A stretch of DNA of 64,000 nucleotides from contig CAUEQD010000005.1 in assembly GCA_959019945.1 (NCBI GenBank), forward strand, positions 62,001 through 126,000, in the 5' to 3' direction. Each line of letters starts with the position of its first letter. Positions within the stretch are counted from its first letter, which is position 1. This DNA comes from an uncultured Collinsella sp. (lineage in GTDB: Bacteria; Actinomycetota; Coriobacteriia; Coriobacteriales; Coriobacteriaceae). A model generated the notes under the pieces. That model was not told the DNA's origin, did no database searches, and saw only the letters and a program-made list of their open reading frames with translations. This document shows positions 1 through 7,371 of the stretch, piece by piece. Both the position numbers and the translations under genes were made by a program.

Positions 1-203
1 GGGCCGACCTCGTTTCCCGGAACATAGCCAAGCTTGGTGTTGCCGTAATAGATCGCAACCGCCTCAGGGTCATGGGGATTATCGCGCTCGGCACACAGCG
101 TCAGCTTATCGCCCGCTTTAAGATCGCCCAGGACCAAGGCGCCATCGGCATACTGAAATCCCGCAATGTGAAATGACAGAAGAACACGTGAAGGCTCGTA
201 CAT
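1..203 (-). CDS. HIRAN-domain protein, 3' part outside window
   Basis: The minus-strand reading frame starts with ATG at 203, preceded by GAGGAG at a good distance, and runs off the left edge after about 67 codons. The visible residues fit the HIRAN pattern: an opening F-H-I-A-G-F-Q-Y-A-D-G, then L-x-x-G-D-x-L-x-L, then E-R-D-N-P-H-D-P-E-A-V-A-I, then K-L-G-Y-V-P. HIRAN domains bind DNA ends in SNF2-type helicases, and also occur alone in small bacterial proteins. The domain is seen directly; whether a helicase or nuclease part follows cannot be told from this fragment. Confidence 0.75.
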   Translation of the reverse strand, partial: MYEPSRVLLSFHIAGFQYADGALVLGDLKAGDKLTLCAERDNPHDPEAVAIYYGNTKLGYVPGNEVG

Positions 204-326
204 GGCAACTCCTCTAACGGCCGGATAAACCGGCGCTTAACCTTACTGAGAAGTTTACGGACCCGTGCGGACACGAATTCATCCTGTCTGCGTCTTTTCG
301 ACCGTTTGTCCCTACGCCATCTGATT

Positions 327-1706
327 CTAATGCACAAACATGCGCACGAACTTGTGCTTCCAGCTTGCGTAAGGAGCATAGCGGAATGGCACATCCAGCC
401 ACGTTACCTTGTTCACGATGCTCTTCTTGTGGCTAAACGTATCGAAGCTCTCGCGGCCATGGTACTGTCCCATACCGCTCGCGCCCATGCCGCCAAAGCC
501 CATATGGCTCGTGGCCAAATGCATGATGGTGTCGTTGACGCAGCCGCCGCCAAAGGGCACGTAGCGCACAAAGCGTTGCTGAACCGCACGGTCCTGGCTA
601 AAGATATACAGGGCCAGCGGCGTCGGACGATCCGTAATAAACGCTTCGGCCTCGTCTAGGCTCTCAAACGTCAGCACCGGCAAGATGGGACCGAAGATCT
701 CCTCCTGCATCACGGCGTCATCGGGGGCCACGCCATCCAAAATCGTCGGCTCAATCTTGAGCGAAGCCTCGCGCGCGGCACCTCCAAGCACGACCTTATC
801 GGGATCGATCAGCCCGCGCACGCGCGCAAAATGCTTGGCGTTGACGATATGTTCGTAATCCTCGCTATCGAGTGGATGGTCACCAAACATACGGCGGACC
901 TCCTCTTTGATGAGGCCCAGCAGCTCGTCGTGCACGCTCGTATCGACCAGCAGGTAGTCGGGCGCCACGCAGGTCTGCCCCACGTTGAGCCATTTACCAA
1001 AGGCGATACGCCGTGCCGCAACCTTCAAGTTTGCCGTCGCATCCACGATGCAGGGACTCTTTCCGCCCAGCTCAAGCGTCACGGGCGCAAGGTTTTTACT
1101 TGCGCGCTCCATGACGAGTTTGCCGACCGGAACGCTACCGGTAAAGAAGATCTTGTCCCAGCACTCATCGAGCAACGCTTCGTTCTCGGCGCGCCCGCCC
1201 TCGACAACCGTCACCAGACGCGGATCAAATGCCTCTTCACAGATTTGCTTGAGCACCGCGCTCGATGCCGGAGCATAGGCGCTCGGCTTGATGACCACAG
1301 TATTGCCAGCGGCAAGGGCGCCGGCGAGCGGCTCGAGCGTTAGCAAAAACGGGTAGTTCCACGGAGCCATAATGAGCGTGACGCCATAGGGCACGGCTTG
1401 CGTCTTGCACACACTCACGGCATTGGCAAGGTCACACGGACGCAGGCGCGGACGACTCCATCGAGCCACATGCGAAATCTGATGACGAATCTCGGAAAGC
1501 GACGTGCCGATCTCGCACATATACGCCTCGTCATGAGACTTTCCCAAATCGGTCTTGAGCGCATGGGCAATATCGGCCTCGTGCGCCCGTACCGCATCGC
1601 GTAAACTCACGAGCACGCGGCGGCGAGCATCGACATCAAACGTAGCGTGCGTCTTAAAGTAGGTGCGCTGATTGCCGACGATGCGCGCAATTTCCTCGGT
1701 GTTCAT
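327..1706 (-). CDS. NAD(P)-dependent aldehyde dehydrogenase (ALDH3-like)
   Basis: This 459-residue protein should oxidise an aldehyde to the acid with NAD(P)+. The ALDH marks are clear: N-Y-P-F near residue 117 in the cofactor region, the general-base segment L-E-L-G-G-K-S-P, and the nucleophile in G-Q-T-C-V-A-P-D-Y. The length and the C-terminal tail after a P-Y-A-S-W-K-H-K-F segment resemble class 3 (fatty or aromatic aldehyde) enzymes, which lack the longer C-terminus of class 1/2. AGGAGG precedes ATG 1706. The gene lies 8 nt behind the stop of the alcohol dehydrogenase gene, so alcohol to aldehyde to acid (or the reverse) is a likely joint pathway. The substrate is unknown. Confidence 0.9.
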   Translation of the reverse strand: MNTEEIARIVGNQRTYFKTHATFDVDARRRVLVSLRDAVRAHEADIAHALKTDLGKSHDEAYMCEIGTSLSEIRHQISHVARWSRPRLRPCDLANAVSVCKTQAVPYGVTLIMAPWNYPFLLTLEPLAGALAAGNTVVIKPSAYAPASSAVLKQICEEAFDPRLVTVVEGGRAENEALLDECWDKIFFTGSVPVGKLVMERASKNLAPVTLELGGKSPCIVDATANLKVAARRIAFGKWLNVGQTCVAPDYLLVDTSVHDELLGLIKEEVRRMFGDHPLDSEDYEHIVNAKHFARVRGLIDPDKVVLGGAAREASLKIEPTILDGVAPDDAVMQEEIFGPILPVLTFESLDEAEAFITDRPTPLALYIFSQDRAVQQRFVRYVPFGGGCVNDTIMHLATSHMGFGGMGASGMGQYHGRESFDTFSHKKSIVNKVTWLDVPFRYAPYASWKHKFVRMFVH

Positions 1707-1714
1707 GTACCCTC

Positions 1715-2935
1715 CTAGTTCTCGTCCTCAAACATACCACCCGCGACGACCTCGTACATACGCTCGAGCTCCAAGCGGTCCATCAGGAGCGGAACGGGGT
1801 ACAGGGGATTGGCCTCGGCATCGGCATGCGCCGCCATTTCGGGAATGTCAGAGCGGCGAATGCCCGTCACATATTTGGGAATGCCCAAGGCGGCGTTCAT
1901 TCGATCGACCCAATCGATAAAGGCCTCGGCCGCCAGGCTGTCCCGCGCGTTAACCGGCGCGATGCCTGCCATGCGGGCGAGATCGGCGAGCTTAGGAGCA
2001 GCAGTTTCGCCATAGGCGCGAAGCATATGCGGCAGGATGATGGCGTTGGCCAAGCCGTGCGGAATCCCGTAACGCCCGCCCAGGCCGTGTGCGATTGCAT
2101 GAACGTATCCAACATAGGAGCGCGTAAAGGCAACACCCGCCTTATACGCCGCCGAAAGCATATTGCGGCGCGCACGCATGTTGTCGCCATGCTCATAGGC
2201 CTCGAGCAAATTGTCGTGGATGAGCTGCACCGCCTGTCGCGCCATCTTGCGCGTATAGGGCGTAGTGCTTCGCCCGATAAAGGCCTCGACGGCATGCGTC
2301 AGGGCGTCCATGCCCGTCTGCCCCGTAATAGAGGCGGGCAGGCCGCGCGTAAACTCGGGGTCGTGCACAGCAAAGCGCGGGATAAGTACAAAGTCGTTAA
2401 TGGGATACTTGTAGTGCGTCTCGTCATCGGTAATTACCGCCGCAAGCGTGACCTCGCTTCCCGTGCCTGCCGTGGTGGGAACGGCGATGAGCAGCGGCAG
2501 GCGACGATGAATCCGCAGTAGGCCGCGCATCTTGTTGATGGGCTTGTTTGGCTGCGCGATGCGCGCTCCCACGCCCTTGGCGCAGTCCATGGCCGATCCT
2601 CCGCCAAAGCCGATAGTGGCCTGACAGGCGCTCTCTAGATACAGTGACGCCGCTTCCTCCACGTTTGAGACCGTGGGGTTCGCACGCGTTTCGGCATAGA
2701 CCGTAACGCCAATTCCCCTGGATGCGAGCGCTGTCTCGAGCGGTGCCGTGAGCCCCAGACGGGCAATGCCGGGATCCGTCACGATAAGAACCCGCTGTAT
2801 CGAACGCTTTTGAAGCACTGTGGGCACATCCTCAGCGTGTTCCAGAATGCGTGGCTCGGTATAGGGCAGCAACGGCAATGCGATGCGAAAAACCGTTTGA
2901 TACGTTCGGCACCAGGCGCGGCGGGCTAGATGCAT
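1715..2935 (-). CDS. Iron-containing alcohol dehydrogenase (group III)
   Basis: The protein has 406 residues. It carries the NAD-binding G-G-G-S-A-M-D-C-A-K segment, the G-T-G-S-E-V-T stretch and the metal-binding H-A-V-E-A-F, H-A-I-A-H-G-L-G-G and H-G-L-A-N-A segments typical of Fe-dependent alcohol dehydrogenases. It should interconvert an alcohol and an aldehyde or ketone in the cytoplasm. ATG 2935 has AAGGAG eight bases upstream. It is the first gene of a two-gene operon with the aldehyde dehydrogenase. A palindrome immediately upstream (2954-2969) suggests repressor control. The alcohol substrate cannot be told from sequence. Confidence 0.9.
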   Translation of the reverse strand: MHLARRAWCRTYQTVFRIALPLLPYTEPRILEHAEDVPTVLQKRSIQRVLIVTDPGIARLGLTAPLETALASRGIGVTVYAETRANPTVSNVEEAASLYLESACQATIGFGGGSAMDCAKGVGARIAQPNKPINKMRGLLRIHRRLPLLIAVPTTAGTGSEVTLAAVITDDETHYKYPINDFVLIPRFAVHDPEFTRGLPASITGQTGMDALTHAVEAFIGRSTTPYTRKMARQAVQLIHDNLLEAYEHGDNMRARRNMLSAAYKAGVAFTRSYVGYVHAIAHGLGGRYGIPHGLANAIILPHMLRAYGETAAPKLADLARMAGIAPVNARDSLAAEAFIDWVDRMNAALGIPKYVTGIRRSDIPEMAAHADAEANPLYPVPLLMDRLELERMYEVVAGGMFEDEN

Positions 2936-2953
2936 AAAGGAAGCTCCTTCATT

Positions 2954-3033
2954 TGTTGATTGGTCAACATTTGCTCGACCGATTGTACTCAGCGGCGGTC
3001 AAAGACGGCTTGCCAATCGTTAATCAATCAACA
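2954..3033. promoter_or_regulatory. Two operator-like dyads upstream of the dehydrogenase operon
   Basis: TGTTGATTGGTCAACA at 2954-2969 is a perfect dyad (TGTTGA / TCAACA around TTGG), 19 bp upstream of the alcohol dehydrogenase start. A second site at 3018-3033 reads TGTTGATTGATTAACG on the minus strand, matching 13 of 16 positions. The pair lies in the region shared by the divergent dehydrogenase operon and the rubrerythrin gene. I infer binding by a dimeric repressor, perhaps TetR-like; no regulator gene is adjacent. Confidence 0.55.
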
Positions 3034-3049
3034 TTTTTATATCTCAAAA

Positions 3050-3077
3050 TTGTTTTATTAAAAATCATTCCTAATAG
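3050..3077 (+). promoter_or_regulatory. Possible promoter of the rubrerythrin gene
   Basis: TTGTTT (3050-3055) and TAATAG (3072-3077) are separated by 16 bp in an AT-rich stretch about 115 bp upstream of the start codon. This resembles a vegetative sigma-70 promoter. No experimental support is available. Confidence 0.35.
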
Positions 3078-3191
3078 GCTTCACATTTGGTTGCATTTAT
3101 GGATAATAGAACTCGTCAAGACGCACGTCCGGAGAGGGCCCTTACGGGACCGGACAAGCGCCCCATCGCCATCGATCGAAAGGATCGAATC

Positions 3192-3752
3192 ATGAAGTTT
3201 GTTTGCCCCGTTTGCGGTTATGTGGAAGAGTTCGACGGCGACCAGCTGCCCGAGGACTTCAAGTGCCCCCAGTGCGGCGTTCCCGGTTCTCGTTTCCTGA
3301 AGCAGGAGGAGGGTCAGCTCGAGTGGGCTGCCGAGCACGTCGTGGGCGTCGCCAAGATGGAGGGCGTCTCCGAGGACATCGTTGCCGACCTGCGCGCCAA
3401 CTTTGAGGGCGAGTGCTCCGAGGTCGGTATGTACCTGGCCATGGCTCGCGTCGCTCATCGCGAGGGCTACCCCGAGATCGGCCTGTACTGGGAGAAGGCT
3501 GCCCACGAGGAGGCCGAGCATGCCGCCAAGTTCGCTGAGCTCCTGGGCGAGGTCGTGACCGACTCCACCAAGAAGAACCTCGAGATGCGCGTTGAGGCCG
3601 AGAACGGCGCCACCGCCGGCAAGACCGATCTTGCTAAGCGCGCCAAGGCCGCTGGCCTCGATGCCATCCATGACACCGTGCACGAGATGGCTCGCGACGA
3701 GGCCCGCCACGGCAAGGCTTTCGCCGGCCTGCTCAAGCGCTACTTTGGCTAA
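3192..3752 (+). CDS. Reverse-type rubrerythrin (N-terminal rubredoxin, C-terminal ferritin-like domain)
   Basis: The 186-residue protein reduces hydrogen peroxide in anaerobes using electrons from NAD(P)H through rubredoxin-type centres. The rubredoxin-like iron site is at the N-terminus (C-P-V-C-G about residue 5 and C-P-Q-C-G about residue 25), followed by a four-helix di-iron domain with E-x-S-E-V-G-M-Y, E-K-A-A-H-E-E-A-E-H and D-E-A-R-H. Classical rubrerythrin has the opposite order, so this is the 'reverse' form known from Clostridium. I chose ATG 3192, which has AAAGGA upstream and begins the rubredoxin knuckle; an upstream in-frame extension to 3087 has no homology. It is monocistronic, with a terminator after it. 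Confidence 0.9.
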   Translation: MKFVCPVCGYVEEFDGDQLPEDFKCPQCGVPGSRFLKQEEGQLEWAAEHVVGVAKMEGVSEDIVADLRANFEGECSEVGMYLAMARVAHREGYPEIGLYWEKAAHEEAEHAAKFAELLGEVVTDSTKKNLEMRVEAENGATAGKTDLAKRAKAAGLDAIHDTVHEMARDEARHGKAFAGLLKRYFG

Positions 3753-3787
3753 GCCAACCGCCTGAGACATAACCTCTAGCTCGATGA

Positions 3788-3816
3788 GGCCCGGACCGCA
3801 TGGTTCGGGCCTTTTT
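3788..3816. terminator. Terminator between rubrerythrin and pdxR (convergent)
   Basis: A 10-bp stem GGCCCGGACC / GGTTCGGGCC (one G-T pair) with loop GCAT is followed by TTTTT at 3812-3816. It serves the plus-strand rubrerythrin gene and sits just before the 3' end of pdxR. Confidence 0.85.
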
Positions 3817-3823
3817 CGTGGGC

Positions 3824-5239
3824 TTATTGCAGCTGCTCTTGAAGAGCGATGAGCGACTGAGGGCTCAGGTCGTCGTATTGTATGAGGACGCGAGATGGAG
3901 CGTTCTTAGTCGATGCCCGATCACCCGTCCACAGGCAATCGGCGATGTTGACATAGGAAATACGAGCGTCAGCAAGAGCCTTCGCGAAACTCTTCCCCGC
4001 TCCGTCCTCGGACAGGGCAACGGTGCAGTAAAGGCCCGCGTCTGCATGCTCGATCGAGACCTCTCCTGCCGGAAATACCTTCCGCACAAGCGTCATCAGG
4101 CCATCACGCGCCTCGCGAGCACGAACGCGCACGCGGTTCACATGTCGCTCGTAATCACCCGATTCCAGCAAACGCGCCAAAGCGACCTGATCAACAGAGC
4201 TCACCGACGAGGCGTAGAAACCAAGGTTGCGCCTAAACCGCTCCATTAACTCATCGGGCAACACCATGTACGCCAAACGCAACGCCGATGAAAGGCTCTT
4301 CGAAAACGTGTTGGTGTAGATAACCGACTGGGCGGCATCGATCGACGCGAGCGCGGGAATCGGCTTCCCGGCAAGGCGAAACTCACAATCAAAGTCATCT
4401 TCGATGAGATACCGACCTGGTCGCTCGGCGGCCCAGCTCAGAAGCGCATAGCGCCGCGCAATGCTCGTCACAAGGCCGGTCGGATACTGATGGGACGGCA
4501 TCAGGTGGAGGACATCGGTCCCGCTTTTCTGCAGAGTGCTCAAGTCCACGCCCTCATCATCCAACGGGATATGTCGAACTTTGCAGCCCATAGCCTGATA
4601 GATGCGCGTCAGGCGCAAATAGCCCGGATCCTCAACGGCATACACCTTGTCCGCGCCAAGCAGCTGAACCAACATGGTATCGAGCAGCTGGGCGCCCGCA
4701 CCGATAACAATGTTGTCGGGGTCGACATTCATACCCCTCGTCCCGCGCAGATGATGAGCAATTGCGCATCGTAGCCGAACGGAGCCCTGTACCGGTGCGG
4801 GCGAAAAGATCTCGCGCTCGTCTTCGGATGCCAGCGCCGCCCGCAGTGCGCTTTGCCAAAGCCGCGCCGCCTCCAAAGCGGAAGGAGAAAGTGCGTCGAA
4901 TTGCTCGACCCGCCCGCGGACATCATGCGCGCTGGGGTCCACAGAGACGGCATCTCGGTCGATGCCCTCCGAAGCCAAAGGCAAAACCGGTGCATCCGGA
5001 AGCTCGCAAGCGTAGTAGCCACGACGCGGCATTGAGCAAATATAGCCCTCGGCAAGTAACTGGCTATATGCATTCTCGATGGTAATGACACTGATTCCCA
5101 GATGACTGGCAAAGGCGCGCTTAGACGGAAGATGCTCCCCCGCCGCAATACGTCCAGCAACAATATCATCTCGAATTTGCTGGTAAACATACTCATAAAG
5201 CGATGCCTCGCCACGTTTTTCCAAATTGTAGTCAAGCAT
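3824..5239 (-). CDS. pdxR: PdxR-type GntR/MocR regulator of vitamin B6 synthesis
   Basis: This 471-residue protein has an N-terminal GntR winged helix (about residues 5-75, including L-P-S-K-R-A-F-A and Y-S-Q-L-L-A-E-G-Y) fused to a fold-type I aminotransferase domain. The PLP-binding lysine is expected in T-F-S-K-S-L about residue 300. MocR proteins of this kind sense PLP and activate or repress pdxST. The divergent position next to pdxS supports PdxR. ATG 5239 follows AGGTGG and starts just before the winged helix; a TTG at 5272 is possible but less likely. A direct repeat in the shared upstream region is a plausible binding site. Confidence 0.88.
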   Translation of the reverse strand: MLDYNLEKRGEASLYEYVYQQIRDDIVAGRIAAGEHLPSKRAFASHLGISVITIENAYSQLLAEGYICSMPRRGYYACELPDAPVLPLASEGIDRDAVSVDPSAHDVRGRVEQFDALSPSALEAARLWQSALRAALASEDEREIFSPAPVQGSVRLRCAIAHHLRGTRGMNVDPDNIVIGAGAQLLDTMLVQLLGADKVYAVEDPGYLRLTRIYQAMGCKVRHIPLDDEGVDLSTLQKSGTDVLHLMPSHQYPTGLVTSIARRYALLSWAAERPGRYLIEDDFDCEFRLAGKPIPALASIDAAQSVIYTNTFSKSLSSALRLAYMVLPDELMERFRRNLGFYASSVSSVDQVALARLLESGDYERHVNRVRVRAREARDGLMTLVRKVFPAGEVSIEHADAGLYCTVALSEDGAGKSFAKALADARISYVNIADCLWTGDRASTKNAPSRVLIQYDDLSPQSLIALQEQLQ

Positions 5240-5250
5240 GAGTTTGCCAC

Positions 5251-5294
5251 CTGACCTTATCGAGCTGTTCAATCTGGTATTAAGCTGACCTTAT
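5251..5294. promoter_or_regulatory. Direct repeat, likely PdxR binding sites
   Basis: CTGACCTTAT occurs at 5251-5260 and again at 5285-5294, same orientation, start-to-start distance 34 bp. It lies between the divergent pdxR and pdxS starts. MocR/PdxR regulators are known to bind directly repeated sites at the pdxST promoter, so these are good candidates. The proximal copy overlaps the ribosome-binding region of pdxR, which would allow autoregulation. Confidence 0.6.
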
Positions 5295-5384
5295 TATTAT
5301 CTCAAAAACTGAGTATTTCGCCATACCCAGCTCCCCGATAGGATGTTCCGTCAAGCAATGCACATGCCAACCAAGGGAGCAACC

Positions 5385-6275
5385 ATGGCAGAACAGACCA
5401 GCAAGGCCGATCGCGTCAAACTCAATCGCGAACTCGCGCAGATGCTCAAGGGCGGCGTCATCATGGACGTTACCACGCCCGAGCAGGCACGCATCGCCGA
5501 GGAGGCAGGCGCCTGCGCCGTCATGGCCCTCGAGCGCATCCCGGCCGACATCCGTGCCGCAGGCGGCGTCTCGCGCATGAGCGACCCCAAGATGATCAAG
5601 GGCATCCAGGAGGCCGTCTCCATCCCCGTCATGGCCAAGTGCCGCATCGGTCACATCGTCGAGGCGCAGGTCCTGCAGGCCATCGAGATCGACTACATCG
5701 ACGAGTCCGAGGTTCTCTCCCCTGCCGATGACGTCTATCACATCGACAAGACCCAGTTTGACGTGCCGTTTGTCTGCGGCGCCCGTGATCTGGGCGAGGC
5801 GCTGCGCCGTGTTGCCGAAGGCGCCACGATGATTCGCACCAAGGGTGAGCCGGGTACGGGCGACGTCGTTCAGGCCGTGCGTCACATGCGCAAGATCCAA
5901 AAGCAGATCCGTGACGTTGTTGCTCTGCGCGACGACGAGCTCTTTGAGGCAGCCAAGCAACTGCAGGTTCCGGTCGAGCTGGTGCGCGAGGTCCATGCCA
6001 CGGGTAAGCTTCCCGTCGTGAACTTTGCCGCCGGCGGCGTAGCGACCCCCGCCGACGCCGCGCTGATGATGCAGCTGGGAGCCGAAGGCGTGTTTGTCGG
6101 CTCGGGCATCTTTAAGAGCGGCGACCCCGCCAAGCGCGCAGCCGCCATCGTCAAGGCCGTGGCAAACTTCACCGATGCCAAGCTCATTGCCGAGCTTTCG
6201 GAGGACCTGGGCGAGGCCATGGTGGGCATCAACGCCGACGAGATCGAGATTATCATGGAAGAGCGCGGGCGCTAG
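5385..6275 (+). CDS. pdxS: Pyridoxal 5'-phosphate synthase subunit PdxS
   Basis: PdxS (296 residues) condenses ribose 5-phosphate, glyceraldehyde 3-phosphate and ammonia to PLP in a 12-mer with PdxT. Family signatures are all present: G-G-V-I-M-D-V near the N-terminus, the lysine segment M-A-K-C-R-I-G-H with the substrate-binding lysine, the second lysine in R-T-K-G-E-P-G-T-G, and the phosphate-binding G-A-E-G-V-F-V-G-S-G. ATG 5385 follows AAGGGAG. An upstream in-frame ATG at 5343 would add residues with no similarity. pdxT follows 20 nt downstream. No DXP-dependent B6 genes are seen here. Confidence 0.97.
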   Translation: MAEQTSKADRVKLNRELAQMLKGGVIMDVTTPEQARIAEEAGACAVMALERIPADIRAAGGVSRMSDPKMIKGIQEAVSIPVMAKCRIGHIVEAQVLQAIEIDYIDESEVLSPADDVYHIDKTQFDVPFVCGARDLGEALRRVAEGATMIRTKGEPGTGDVVQAVRHMRKIQKQIRDVVALRDDELFEAAKQLQVPVELVREVHATGKLPVVNFAAGGVATPADAALMMQLGAEGVFVGSGIFKSGDPAKRAAAIVKAVANFTDAKLIAELSEDLGEAMVGINADEIEIIMEERGR

Positions 6276-6295
6276 TCCAGCAGAAAGGATCGCAC

Positions 6296-6883
6296 ATGAG
6301 CGATTATGCAGACCAGACGGTCGCCGTGCTGGCGGTCCAAGGCGCTTTTGCCGAGCACGAGGCAAGGCTATCCGAGCTGGGCGCACGTTGTATTGAGCTG
6401 AGGCAGGCGGCTGATTTGAAGCAGGACTTTGACCGTCTGGTACTTCCCGGCGGCGAGTCTACCGTTCAAGGGAAGCTGCTTGATGAGTTGGACATGCTCG
6501 AGGAGCTTCGTGCCCGTATCGCTGAAGGCATGCCCGTCCTGGGCACCTGCGCCGGCTTGATTCTGCTGGCGCGCGACCTTGCCGCCCACGACGATAAGGG
6601 GACGCCGCGCCTGGCAACCATGGATGTGCTCGTCGAGCGCAATGCCTACGGCAGGCAGCTCGGCAGCTTTCGAACCAAGGGGCAGGTAGCCGGCATCGAC
6701 GGTGAAGTGCCGCTGACGTTTATCCGCGCGCCCCGCATCGTTGAGGTGCACGGCGATGCCGAGGCCCTGGCCGAAGTCGATGGCCGCATCGTCGCCGCCC
6801 GCCAAGACAACCAGCTCGGCGTAACCTTCCACCCCGAACTCGACGAAGACACCCGCCTCCACGAACTCTTCCTCCAAATGTAG
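6296..6883 (+). CDS. pdxT: Pyridoxal 5'-phosphate synthase glutaminase subunit PdxT
   Basis: PdxT (195 residues) hydrolyses glutamine and channels ammonia to PdxS. The class I glutaminase triad is visible: the nucleophile in G-T-C-A-G-L, and the His/Glu pair in T-F-H-P-E-L. The G-G-E-S-T-V motif that contacts PdxS is also present. AAAGGA stands before ATG 6296. It forms an operon with pdxS. Confidence 0.97.
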   Translation: MSDYADQTVAVLAVQGAFAEHEARLSELGARCIELRQAADLKQDFDRLVLPGGESTVQGKLLDELDMLEELRARIAEGMPVLGTCAGLILLARDLAAHDDKGTPRLATMDVLVERNAYGRQLGSFRTKGQVAGIDGEVPLTFIRAPRIVEVHGDAEALAEVDGRIVAARQDNQLGVTFHPELDEDTRLHELFLQM

Positions 6884-6915
6884 GCAGAAATCAAACGAGC
6901 GTGGATTTTCGGACG

Positions 6916-6997
6916 CATAGCAAATGAGAGTGGATAATCTCCCACTTTGAGCTCGAATGCAGACTCAAACCGGGAGATTATCCACTCTCATGCTATG
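6916..6997. repeat. Long hairpin repeat, module A
   Basis: Arms at 6925-6943 and 6972-6990 pair perfectly over 19 bp (core GAGAGTGGATAATCTCCC). After a 2-nt bulge the pairing continues with CATAGCA (6916-6922) and TGCTATG (6991-6997). There is no T tract, so this looks like a REP-type palindrome and not a terminator. It lies 33 bp after the pdxT stop. Confidence 0.7.
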
Positions 6998-7055
6998 TAG
7001 TCGTTGGGGATGTTCTTAAACGACTAGTCAAACAAGAACGTTCCCAACGACTACA
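6996..7055. repeat. Palindromic repeat, module B (GTTGGGGATGTTCTT type)
   Basis: Arms at 6996-7017 and 7034-7055 pair over 22 bp with two mismatches around a 16-nt loop. The same core, TTGGGGACGTTCTT, forms the perfect palindrome at 55938-56001, so this is one family of dispersed palindromes. Confidence 0.7.
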
Positions 7056-7072
7056 TTGCGATAGACGGCCAC

Positions 7073-7125
7073 GTTTGCCCAGATAAAACCGACCAAAATA
7101 AACTTGTCCCCCTTTTGGTAGGTTT
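7073..7125. repeat. Dispersed repeat, module C copy 1
   Basis: The segment contains CCAGATAAAACCGACCAAAA followed by TAAACTTGTCCCCCTTTTGG and TAGG. It closely matches 35641-35710 and 55019-55068, each time in an intergenic region. It appears diverged: the AAACTTGTCCC here is AAACCTGTCCC in the others. Confidence 0.65.
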
Positions 7126-7343
7126 GGATCAAGGCAACGCCGATGTTTTGGTATCGACAGCGAAAACCCGCCAGAGCGAGGGAGGCCCTTTTGGGGCGAG
7201 ATGACGCCATAGGTTGAGCATAAGTCAGCGAGCGGGTCGCATTTGTGACAAGGTGGCGTGAAACGAAAGGGCGCTGACCTTCTGGTCGCGCCCTTGAAGT
7301 TGAACGTCAGATTGTCCAAATGCGGCCCGCGCAGCGTCGGCCC

Positions 7344-7371
7344 GTTACGGCGTTTGGTAAAACGCCGTAAC
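7344..7371. terminator. Hairpin directly after the RGG-protein gene
   Basis: GTTACGGCGTTT (7344-7355) and AAACGCCGTAAC (7360-7371) form a perfect 12-bp stem with loop GGTA, touching the stop codon of the minus-strand gene. There is no clear T tract on the minus strand, so its role as intrinsic terminator is probable but not certain. Confidence 0.55.

Larger units (their letters stand above)
6884..7370. other. Gene-free island with three different palindromic modules
   Basis: No convincing gene occurs between pdxT and the RGG protein. The 487 bp hold, in order, a long hairpin (6916-6997), a second hairpin (6996-7055), a copy of the AAATAAAC-type module (7073-7125), and unassigned DNA to about 7265. 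A further hairpin at 7266-7294 pairs AAGGGCG with CGCCCTT. The ORF readings across this stretch look like translated repeat rather than protein. Confidence 0.6.

Noticed and set aside
5280..6386. Long minus-strand frame (368 codons) opposite pdxS and pdxT
   Set aside because: It is a mirror frame of high-GC coding DNA, has no ribosome-binding site or recognisable domain, and both plus-strand genes are certain.
6993..7319. 108-codon minus-strand frame between pdxT and the RGG gene
   Set aside because: It translates the palindromic modules and lacks a ribosome-binding site; it looks like repeat DNA.
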